Shown here: positions 7,930-14,497 of the stretch, one piece after another
How positions within the stretch are numbered: the first letter of the stretch is position 1
Layout: each line of letters opens with the position of its first letter
Source: JBFLVQ01 sp040758525
Lineage (GTDB): Bacteria > Acidobacteriota > Blastocatellia > Chloracidobacteriales > JADJPF01
Direction of reading: 5' to 3'
Assembly (NCBI GenBank): GCA_040758525.1
Contig: JBFLVQ010000037.1
Coordinates: 1 to 28,930, forward strand
DNA length: 28,930 nucleotides
Position numbers and translations under genes: made by a program
The notes under the pieces: model-generated
Databases searched by the model: none
Seen by the model: the letters and a program-made list of their open reading frames with translations, nothing else
What the model was told of the DNA's origin: nothing

Positions 7930-8436
7930 TCAGTTACAGCTATACTCAAACTGTAGTGAGATACGGTCATAAATAACCAGATAAATACGTATGAATTTGT
8001 CGGTATACTTATCGATCTCGGCCTTCATTAACATATAGGCTTGACTAGGGCTGAAGCCACCTATACCGGTGCCTATAAGTGGTAAGGCGATCTCGCTTAC
8101 TCCCAGTTGTAGCGCCAATTCTAATGCATTACGAGTAGAATCACGGATTGAGCGTTCACTGGCTCGCCATAGTAGATCTAGACTGGCAACGTGTATAACA
8201 TATTTGGCTTTCAATCGGCCAGCATTAGTATAGACAGCTTGACCCAGTGGGATCATTCCTTTACCCATTAGTTCCCGGAAGATCTTATTTCCCCCTTTGC
8301 GTTTGATGGCACCAGAAACACCTTGAGGAAAAAGCAGGAACCAAGGGATGAGATTACGATTCCAGGCATTAACAATCGCCTCACATTCTAGGTCGGCAAT
8401 ATCGCCATGTATGATACGGAATGTCTTGCCGCTCAT
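7930..8436 (-). CDS. Macro domain protein (ADP-ribose-binding type)
   Basis: 168 residues from the ATG at 8436, with GGAGG 5 nt upstream. A start at 8463 is possible but has no such site. The whole protein is one macro domain: HGDI (10-13) for the adenine side, VNAWNRN (22-28), the phosphate-binding segment PQGVSGAIK (37-45) and the second loop IGTGIGGFS (121-129). Macro domains bind ADP-ribose, and some remove it from proteins, DNA or O-acetyl esters. In the common form the first loop is VNAAN followed by a glycine-rich run. Here a hydrophobic IPWFLLF replaces the glycines, which suggests a distinct subfamily. It lies 34 bp downstream of the LptF-LptG gene on the same strand, so co-transcription is likely. 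No ADP-ribosyltransferase toxin is adjacent. Confidence 0.85.
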   Translation of the reverse strand: MSGKTFRIIHGDIADLECEAIVNAWNRNLIPWFLLFPQGVSGAIKRKGGNKIFRELMGKGMIPLGQAVYTNAGRLKAKYVIHVASLDLLWRASERSIRDSTRNALELALQLGVSEIALPLIGTGIGGFSPSQAYMLMKAEIDKYTDKFIRIYLVIYDRISLQFEYSCN

Positions 8437-8470
8437 ATAGGCCTCCGCAATGCGCCCCGACAATAATCCA

Positions 8471-10840
8471 TCAGGTTCTTGCCGTGAAGAGCAGATAGAG
8501 GCCGCTGGCAGAAAAGAGCAGGTTAGGCCCCCAAGCAGAAAGTAGGGGCGGCAAGAGTTCGTAGCGACCTAATTGGCCGAATAGCTCTAACACACCCCAG
8601 AATATGATCGCAATAAAGATACTTACCCCTACTCCAGCAAGCGCGCCTCGCTTACCTACCGTGAGCGCAAAGGGTAGACCCATTAGTACCATTACTAGAC
8701 AAGTGAGGGGATTGGCAACCTTGGTCTGTAGCGCAATACGTAGGTCTAGAACATCTATGCCGCTCATCTGCAATTGTTCGATCTGTGTGAAGAGTTGGGT
8801 CATACTCATCTTACTTGACTCTGGCACTTGTTGCTTGAAGTAGTCTGGTTGCTCTGGCAATGCGAGCCGCATCTGTTTGATGTACTCAGCCGTTTTTACT
8901 TGTGCACCCTCAAAAGTACGCAGGAACACTCCCTGTAATATCCATTCATGTGTCTGTGCATCCCAGCGCGCAAGACGTGCCGAGATACGTCGTACCAGGC
9001 TAGTGCTCTGCTCGTCTAGCTCGTATATCGCCATATCAACAATACGGTTGCGATCGCGATCAAAATTCTGGAAATGTATAATCCGGTTACCCTGCCCGGC
9101 AAACCATTTGCGATCCTTCTGATAGAAGGTTTGGGCGGGTAGTTGGCCGCCTTTGATCAGGTAACGTAAATACTCCTGACGACGGTTGGCAAATGGTAAG
9201 AGGTACTCTTGCGAAGTGAACAGACATGCGCCAGTTATTATCGAATAGAGCAATGCCGGCAGGGCAAGACGGTATAGGCTCTGGCCACTGGTATTGAGTG
9301 CAATTAGCTCACTGGTTTTACCAAACAGACCAAAGGTAACTAATACTGAAACTAACACTGCGAATGGGGTTGCATAATGTAGGACCTGTGGTAATAAAAA
9401 GAATAGGTAACTAGCTACTACACCACTACTGATCTTGTTCTCTACAATATTTTCAGCTAGTTCAAAGAGTGTAAAAACAATGAAGACGGTGGTGATCCCT
9501 GTCAGTACAATAAAGAAGTAGCGCCCTAACTCTAGCACAATCATACGGTCGATCAGGCGTGGGAAACCAAAGATCACGCGATTGGTATTGATACGTTGAC
9601 GCTCACCTTGAAACCAATTCACTAGACGCCGCCAAGTCGGCTCACAATAACTCCACAAACCCGCGATACGATCTCTCAGCCATTGATCTTGAGTGAGCAT
9701 AAAGAGACCAAAAAGCGCTACCATTAGGTTGGGCAGCCAGATACCCAACACTACTGGCATAAATCCCTGACGTGAGATATCTTCGCCCAAGATGAAGAGC
9801 AAGTAGTAGGTTAGTGTTACAGCAATACTGACTATCAACCCAGAAGCCCGTCCACCACGTGTAACTCTCATTCCTAACGCCACTCCCGCAAATGCAAAGA
9901 CTAAACAGGCACAAGGCAAGGCAAAGCGTTTATGGCGTTCTGCCAGCAGTTGTAGCTGCTTTTCCCGCTCTGCTGGCCAAGGAGCACGTAATAGCTCTGG
10001 CAATGCCCACATTTGTGGACCCTCATTAAGCATATTTAACGCATTATTTGGAGGTTGAGGAGGAGTGGTTGCAGATGAGTCCTCACGTGTAGAGAGATCG
10101 AAGCGTAATGTTGAGACAGCAAAAGAGTAGGCAGTGGCTTTGCTTTGATCACGGCGTTTGCGTACATAGGCATCATAGACAATACCGTTGTAGAGATTCA
10201 ATTCTGAGCGCTCAAGGGTAGGTCCTAGTTGTAACTCTCCATCCTTTGCTATTAGTATACGTGGCTCTGAGAGTGGATCTAGCTGTTCAGCAAGAAAGAT
10301 CTGTCGCCAACGACCCGTTACACGCTCTACATTGCGTATAAAGATCACCTTATTGGGAATATTCTCCTCAAAGACACCCGGCTTTACTTGATCTACCATA
10401 CCTCGTAACAGTAATTGTGCACGTGTGTTCTTGAGTGAATGCAGTGAACGCATGGCATTTGGTAACAGGTAGGCAGTGTTGTAACAGGTGAGCAAGCTAA
10501 CCGCAATTGCTAAGATAAATATTGGTAAAAAGAGCCGCCAACGCCCTACTCCACTGGCGCGTAGCACAATCAACTCGCTATCGGCTGCCATGCGCCCTAG
10601 TCCAATCAGGATACCAAATAACAGCGCAATCGGCAGTGTGAAGACCAGTATACTTGGTAATAGGGATACGATCAGCTCTACTAGTGGCCAACCATCTAGT
10701 CCACGACGTGAGAAGATAATAAAGAGTTCTGAGAAACGATTTGCCTCATGAATGAAGATTATTGCTGTGAGCAGTAATAGGCTGAGGAGAAAGTAAGGGA
10801 GAATCTCTTTTGTAATAGACCTATCGATTATACCAATCAT
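8471..10840 (-). CDS. LptF-LptG fusion permease of the LPS export ABC transporter
   Basis: A 789-residue protein made of two YjgP/YjgQ-type units in tandem. The first unit (about 1-385) begins IIDRSITKEILPYF and has three N-terminal membrane segments (about 13-30, 55-85, 100-125), a periplasmic beta-rich domain and three more segments (about 310-385). The second unit (about 428-789) repeats this plan, starting LIDRMIVLELGRYFF. LptF and LptG are normally separate subunits of about 360 residues. With LptB they extract lipopolysaccharide from the inner membrane and push it onto the LptC-LptA bridge. Here both halves sit on one chain with the same topology, so one polypeptide could form the whole transmembrane part. 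No lptA, lptB or lptC is in the window. The macro-domain gene follows at 34 bp. Confidence 0.9.
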   Translation of the reverse strand: MIGIIDRSITKEILPYFLLSLLLLTAIIFIHEANRFSELFIIFSRRGLDGWPLVELIVSLLPSILVFTLPIALLFGILIGLGRMAADSELIVLRASGVGRWRLFLPIFILAIAVSLLTCYNTAYLLPNAMRSLHSLKNTRAQLLLRGMVDQVKPGVFEENIPNKVIFIRNVERVTGRWRQIFLAEQLDPLSEPRILIAKDGELQLGPTLERSELNLYNGIVYDAYVRKRRDQSKATAYSFAVSTLRFDLSTREDSSATTPPQPPNNALNMLNEGPQMWALPELLRAPWPAEREKQLQLLAERHKRFALPCACLVFAFAGVALGMRVTRGGRASGLIVSIAVTLTYYLLFILGEDISRQGFMPVVLGIWLPNLMVALFGLFMLTQDQWLRDRIAGLWSYCEPTWRRLVNWFQGERQRINTNRVIFGFPRLIDRMIVLELGRYFFIVLTGITTVFIVFTLFELAENIVENKISSGVVASYLFFLLPQVLHYATPFAVLVSVLVTFGLFGKTSELIALNTSGQSLYRLALPALLYSIITGACLFTSQEYLLPFANRRQEYLRYLIKGGQLPAQTFYQKDRKWFAGQGNRIIHFQNFDRDRNRIVDMAIYELDEQSTSLVRRISARLARWDAQTHEWILQGVFLRTFEGAQVKTAEYIKQMRLALPEQPDYFKQQVPESSKMSMTQLFTQIEQLQMSGIDVLDLRIALQTKVANPLTCLVMVLMGLPFALTVGKRGALAGVGVSIFIAIIFWGVLELFGQLGRYELLPPLLSAWGPNLLFSASGLYLLFTART

Positions 10841-10919
10841 AATACCAGCTATGTCAGCCTAGATATCAAAACCAGAACTCAAAGTGTAGCACAACCAGTG
10901 GCAACCACTTCAATTGTGT

Positions 10920-10947
10920 ATAGTAGATTGCAGACTACGGATTGCAA
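10920..10947 (-). promoter_or_regulatory. Candidate promoter for the LptF-LptG gene
   Basis: Read on the minus strand: TTGCAA (10942-10947), a 16-bp spacer, then TACTAT (10920-10925), about 80 bp upstream of the start codon. The match to a housekeeping -35/-10 pair is fair only. Confidence 0.33.
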
Positions 10948-10998
10948 GCAGAGCTTGTTCCACAAACCCACAATTTACCAAGTGTTATCGACAATTAA

Positions 10999-11379
10999 TC
11001 AGACCTGCGGAGGACGCGACTGGAAATAGAGGTTGATAACATTGATAAGATGCTCGACAGCAGGCTTAACAAAGTAAGTGAGCACACCAAGCTGCTCGCA
11101 CATTACCCGCCAGGTTGAACGATTCGAGCCTGTCACTACGATTACCGGTAGATCAGGAAGATTTGTACGTAATGTACGTAGAAACTCTACCCCTGACTGA
11201 TCGGGAAGATCGAGATCCAGAATCAACAACTCAGGCACATCTTGTACAACAACTGTGGCAGCCTTTTGGGCCGTATCAGCAACCGAGACACGATAGCCTT
11301 CCAGACAGAGTAATTCTCGGTAGAGTTCCGCAGTATCTGGATGATCCTCTAAAACTAGCACGTGATGTAGTGTTGACAT
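10999..11379 (-). CDS. Stand-alone response regulator (receiver domain only)
   Basis: 126 residues from the ATG at 11379. A GTG at 11442 would add 21 residues that do not look like receiver sequence. The protein is a complete canonical receiver: acidic pair E11/D12, phospho-acceptor D55 in LLILDLDLP, T83 in VVTGS and K105 in FVKPA. Nothing follows the receiver, so it has no DNA-binding or enzymatic output of its own. It would work by protein-protein contact, like CheY or a phosphorelay intermediate. No histidine kinase is nearby, so its partner is unknown. Its intact phospho-site contrasts with the degenerate receivers of the two hybrid kinases in this window. No good ribosome binding site is visible before the chosen ATG, so the start is uncertain. 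Confidence 0.85.
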   Translation of the reverse strand: MSTLHHVLVLEDHPDTAELYRELLCLEGYRVSVADTAQKAATVVVQDVPELLILDLDLPDQSGVEFLRTLRTNLPDLPVIVVTGSNRSTWRVMCEQLGVLTYFVKPAVEHLINVINLYFQSRPPQV

Positions 11380-11494
11380 AAAGTTGACATAAGGTTCGTG
11401 ATGGCAACAAGAATCAAAAAGAACGACTAGGCAGCTTAACACAGGAGCATTGCCACGACAACAATAAATACCATTCCCTAGATGAGTAGTAAAT

Positions 11495-11926
11495 CTATAT
11501 AAGTGTATTTAACTGCTGGTATTTGTTGAGTAGGTAATCGACCACACGATTGGTCGAATCAAGGGTCGCACGGGCAATTCCATAAGTAAGATCCTTCTGC
11601 ATACAGACACAGCAACCGGTCAAAGAGAGCTGTTTGCCATTGATGTAGAGGTCCATCATTACTACTACCAGAACATCATTAAGAAAGGGGGGATGTAATT
11701 CCACCACTTTCCTTAGGTCTATATCTACTGGCAATGGTAATGCCTGCTTAATGGCTTCTGTAGTGGCCTTAGCAATTGCCTCGAACTTCGCTTGCTGACC
11801 CTCCTTGAACAATTCCACACCAACGAAATTCTGATTCACGAAACGCAGCTTCACAATTGCCTGATAGCCGTCCGCCTCGCGCTCCAAAATCTCCGTTTCA
11901 AGGAGTTTTAATCGACGCACGCGCAT
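11495..11926 (-). CDS. Uncharacterised protein with an apparent internal repeat
   Basis: 143 residues, no signal peptide or membrane segment, probably cytoplasmic. I do not recognise a named family. The chain looks like two similar alpha/beta units. Residues about 20-63 run strand (YQAIVKLRF), strand (VGVELF), then helix (AIAKATTEAIKQAL). Residues about 85-137 run strand (DVLVVVMMDLYI), strand (QLSLTGCCVC), then helix (GIARATLDSTNRVVDYLL). The pattern, including the A-x-ATL/ATT helix start, recurs in both halves. It lies on the same strand as the response regulator and about 150 bp downstream of nadA. The start codon has only a weak ribosome binding site. Confidence 0.62.
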   Translation of the reverse strand: MRVRRLKLLETEILEREADGYQAIVKLRFVNQNFVGVELFKEGQQAKFEAIAKATTEAIKQALPLPVDIDLRKVVELHPPFLNDVLVVVMMDLYINGKQLSLTGCCVCMQKDLTYGIARATLDSTNRVVDYLLNKYQQLNTLI

Positions 11927-12074
11927 GCCATATCAACCTACTTTGGCACTCCAAATCTAGATCATTTTATGCTGCCAAAAGGTTGAAAGTCTATTGTGCT
12001 TTACTGCTATTTTCTTTAAAAAGCGTGAAGGGAGAACCATTCCCGTCCTCCCGCCAAACATTGTCACAGTAACA

Positions 12075-13175
12075 TTACTGTACACTTAACATACGATCCA
12101 ATGCCACCCGTGCCCAGTGTGCTACCTCTTCTGTCACTGTGATACGATTGACAACTATACCATCGGTAAGGTTCTCCAGTGCCCAGAGGAGATTCTCTGG
12201 AGCAATACGAAACATTGTTGCACACATACAGAGATCTGGACTGAGCAGACAGACAAAACGATCTGGATTCTCTGCCTTGATACGATTGACCAGGTTGACC
12301 TCAGTGCCTAGCGCCCATTTGCTCGCTGGCGCACTCTCTGCCACCATTTTGATAATATACTCGGTCGAACCTACATAATCGGCCTGCTCAACAACCTCCC
12401 AGCGACATTCTGGATGTACTAACACATTAATACCAGGATGTTCACGACGTATCTGATCTGGATGGTACGGCATAAAGCGCGCATGCACCGAACAATGGCC
12501 CTTCCATAAAATGATCTTGGCGTTTTGTAGCTGCTCTGGTGTATTGCCACCTAATTCTAGGTATGGATCCCACACTGCCATCTCGGTAAGCGGAATACCA
12601 CGCGCATAAGCAGTATTGCGACCTAGATGCTGGTCAGGAAAGAAGAAGATCTTCTCGCGCTGACCATAGGCCCAATCAAAGATCCCTTTGGCATTTGATG
12701 AGGTGCAGACGGCACCTCCACGAGCACCACAGAAGGCTTTGATTGCTGCGGTTGAATTCATATATGTGATCGGCAAGATTGAGTCAATACCGATCTCGGC
12801 CAACTCCTCCCAAGCCGTCTCAACCTGATCCAGACTAGCCATATCTGCCATAGAACAGCCGGCTGCTAGATCTGGTAAGATCACTTGCTGATCTGGCTGG
12901 CTTAAGATATCGGCTGATTCCGCCATAAAATGCACGCCACAAAAGACAATGTATTCAGAGTTGCGCACACTGGCAAGCTTGGAGAGCTTGAAAGAGTCGC
13001 CGCGTAGATCCGAATGACGTATCACATCATCGCGCTGATAATGATGGCCTAAAATCACCAATCGCGCTCCTAGTGTACGCCGCGCTGCCTCAATCCGTAC
13101 CGCAACCTCTTCCTCACTAAGATTGAAATAACCCTCAATTGCACGCCCCGCCCTTTTTAGTTGCGCTAGTTGCAT
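12075..13175 (-). CDS. nadA: Quinolinate synthase A
   Basis: 366 residues from the ATG at 13175, which has GGGAGG 6 nt upstream; the GTG just before it is less well spaced. NadA condenses iminoaspartate with dihydroxyacetone phosphate to quinolinate in de novo NAD synthesis, using an oxygen-sensitive [4Fe-4S] cluster. The family signatures are all visible: ILGHHYQRDDV (42-52), YMNSTA (139-144), CTSSNA (157-162), WKGHCSVH and VHPECRW. The cluster cysteines of this long-form NadA correspond to C107, C228 and C318 (the last in DLCMCATM). No nadB or nadC is in the window, so the rest of the pathway must be encoded elsewhere. A repeat-flanked promoter-like sequence upstream suggests specific transcriptional control. 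Confidence 0.96.
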   Translation of the reverse strand: MQLAQLKRAGRAIEGYFNLSEEEVAVRIEAARRTLGARLVILGHHYQRDDVIRHSDLRGDSFKLSKLASVRNSEYIVFCGVHFMAESADILSQPDQQVILPDLAAGCSMADMASLDQVETAWEELAEIGIDSILPITYMNSTAAIKAFCGARGGAVCTSSNAKGIFDWAYGQREKIFFFPDQHLGRNTAYARGIPLTEMAVWDPYLELGGNTPEQLQNAKIILWKGHCSVHARFMPYHPDQIRREHPGINVLVHPECRWEVVEQADYVGSTEYIIKMVAESAPASKWALGTEVNLVNRIKAENPDRFVCLLSPDLCMCATMFRIAPENLLWALENLTDGIVVNRITVTEEVAHWARVALDRMLSVQ

Positions 13176-13204
13176 CACTGGCCTCCCGCCACTACAATTG
13201 AGCT

Positions 13205-13285
13205 AGTGAAAAATTGCACAAGCTCTCAAAAAAATATGCTAAACCAGGCGTCTCAGAGGTGTCAAGTGAAAAACTGCACAAGCTC
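13205..13285. repeat. Pair of 21-bp direct repeats flanking the nadA promoter (candidate operators)
   Basis: AGTGAAAAATTGCACAAGCTC at 13205-13225 recurs with one change (T to C) at 13265-13285, exactly 60 bp apart. The core GTGAAAAA(T/C)TGCAC is an imperfect dyad with GTG and CAC ends, as many repressor sites have. One copy touches the -35 box and the other covers the predicted transcription start of nadA. The role as operators is inferred. Confidence 0.5.
13236..13265 (-). promoter_or_regulatory. Candidate nadA promoter
   Basis: On the minus strand a perfect TTGACA (13260-13265) is followed after 18 bp by TAGCAT (13236-13241). The predicted start is near 13229, about 54 nt upstream of the nadA ATG. 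It lies between the two 21-bp repeats. Confidence 0.45.
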
Positions 13286-13305
13286 CCTGAAGAACCTTTT
13301 AATTG

Positions 13306-13346
13306 TGGATTGCGGAGTTAAACATTACTACTATATCCGCAATCCA
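13306..13346. repeat. 11-bp perfect inverted repeat between the CDGSH gene and nadA
   Basis: TGGATTGCGGA (13306-13316) and TCCGCAATCCA (13336-13346) are exact reverse complements separated by 19 bp. Neither strand has a T-run after it, so a standard intrinsic terminator is not indicated. It could be a structured RNA in the CDGSH gene's 3' region, a processing stem or a protein site. Confidence 0.5.
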
Positions 13347-13380
13347 GAACTCTGATAAACACTGTAATCAATTCATAATA

Positions 13381-13617
13381 TTATGGTTTAGGCGCAGGGG
13401 GAGGGAGATCGCGGGCTTCCACAACAGACTGGAAACCTTGGCGGCCATGACTGCCATCACAGAAGGGTTTATTAGCTGCTAGACCACAACGGCAAAGACT
13501 GATCACCTCACGTCCGCCTAGGCCGAACTCTTTACCAGAGGCATCCTTAAGCACGATATTGCCACTTATACGTAGTGGACCATTATTTATACAGACGATC
13601 TGGATTTCGTCACTCAT
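13381..13617 (-). CDS. CDGSH iron-sulfur domain protein
   Basis: 78 residues holding one CDGSH motif, with C42-R-C44, then P51-F-C53-D-G-S-H57. These three Cys and one His bind a redox-active, labile [2Fe-2S] cluster. Bacterial CDGSH proteins are small and soluble, and most have no assigned role; electron transfer or Fe-S/redox sensing is usual speculation. There is no membrane anchor. The N-terminal half is beta-rich and the C-terminus ends in a proline tail (LPPPAPKP). The start has AGGAGA 9 nt upstream. It is followed on the same strand by nadA, another Fe-S protein gene, but the 200-bp gap has its own promoter-like sequence, so a shared transcript is uncertain. Confidence 0.92.
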   Translation of the reverse strand: MSDEIQIVCINNGPLRISGNIVLKDASGKEFGLGGREVISLCRCGLAANKPFCDGSHGRQGFQSVVEARDLPPPAPKP

Positions 13618-13704
13618 CAGTATTTTTCTCCTAGCTTTTTTGTGCTTTATAGTAGTGAGAAAAGCTATAAAAGTCCAATCATCAATACTGACACTTTAGG
13701 GATC

Positions 13705-14301
13705 TCAAAAGGCGGACGAGGATGCTTGCGGATCCCAACCATAACGTAGTATCTCCAAGCGCACTTTACGCCGTCCAAAGCGACATGCCTCTTGATAGTT
13801 GCTTAAATAGATATCAATCTTACGCCCTTTGATCTTCTCGCCAGTATCCAGCACAGTGTATAGACCTGTGTATTCGTCGGCATAAAGACGTACGATCGAT
13901 CCAATGGGAAGAAAGCGTGGATCGGCAGCCAATATTCCATATTTGCTACGCACACCAGAGGCAGTAACATTATTGATACAATAGGCAGTCGCCTCCATAC
14001 GCATGATTTTGCCTGGACGGAATTTCTGTTCTGGCAGTAGTTCATTTGCGCGTGTTTCTGCCGGTGGTGTTTTTATTGCTTCTATAGAAGCAGTGGGGGA
14101 AGACAGCGTAGGTGCCGTTAGATTGGTTGTCACCATTACAGAGTTGATGGGTGGTTGAGCCAATCTGCGCGCTACTTCTATTTGACGCATCTGATAGCGG
14201 TAGGCACAGGGCACAACTATTGTAACAAAACTCATAATGAATCCTACAATGCCAGGAAAATAGTAGGAGAGACGATGATCCCTTACCAATGCTTGCGACA
14301 A
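13705..14301 (-). CDS. Membrane-anchored 3D-domain protein (cell-wall-active type)
   Basis: 198 residues starting at TTG 14301, chosen because AAGGGAG lies 8 nt upstream and the first internal ATG would remove part of the membrane segment. Residues about 12-33 form an N-terminal anchor, followed by a Thr/Pro/Ala-rich linker (about 50-95). The C-terminal part (about 98-190) is a 3D domain: MEATAYC, GILAADPRFLPIGS, VLDTGEKIKGRKIDIY and a final ACRFGRRKVRLEIL. The three aspartates that name the domain are visible. The fold is the double-psi barrel shared with MltA and RlpA, so a role in peptidoglycan cleavage or remodelling in the periplasm is likely, but the enzymatic activity is not shown. It is monocistronic: a terminator ends the upstream gene. 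Confidence 0.85.
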   Translation of the reverse strand: MSQALVRDHRLSYYFPGIVGFIMSFVTIVVPCAYRYQMRQIEVARRLAQPPINSVMVTTNLTAPTLSSPTASIEAIKTPPAETRANELLPEQKFRPGKIMRMEATAYCINNVTASGVRSKYGILAADPRFLPIGSIVRLYADEYTGLYTVLDTGEKIKGRKIDIYLSNYQEACRFGRRKVRLEILRYGWDPQASSSAF

Positions 14302-14440
14302 AATTGACGCTCCCTTAATCCTTAATGATTATTCCAGTTTGCATTGCTCTAGTTTAGAAATTACCGTAATCACCGCAGGTTTTACAAGTCCTTTCTAAAC
14401 CTTGCTAAGGTGTCATATTTTAACCGACCGATGCAACCTG

Positions 14441-14472
14441 GAAAAACTGGCGAACCCTAAAACGGTTTGCCA
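14441..14472 (-). terminator. Intrinsic terminator of the Calx-beta protein gene
   Basis: On the minus strand TGGCAAACC, a 7-nt loop, then GGTTCGCCA form a 9-bp stem with one mismatch, followed directly by GTTTTTCC. It lies 26 bp after the stop codon at 14498. Confidence 0.75.
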
Positions 14473-14497
14473 AATAATCAAGGAGGGTTAAACATTA

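Noticed and set aside
11371..11390. Two TTGACAT copies 12 bp apart near the response-regulator start, on the plus strand
   Set aside because: They look like -35 boxes but point into the antisense of the gene, have no convincing -10 partner and partly encode its first codons.
12066..12081. Palindrome ACAGTAA-CA-TTACTGT overlapping the nadA stop codon
   Set aside because: Arms are 7 bp and AT-rich with no T-tract close behind. Too weak to call as a terminator or operator.
13170..13355. Plus-strand open frame of 61 codons with a repeated VKNCTSS-type peptide
   Set aside because: The peptide repeat is only the 21-bp direct DNA repeat read twice, because 60 bp is a multiple of three. It overlaps the nadA leader and has no ribosome binding site.
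14302..14440. Gap upstream of the 3D-domain gene considered as a ydaO (c-di-AMP) or c-di-GMP riboswitch, since such switches often precede cell-wall hydrolases
   Set aside because: I could not find the conserved core motifs of either class. Only a 9-bp inverted repeat (14352-14360 with 14392-14400) is visible. A covariance-model search would settle it.
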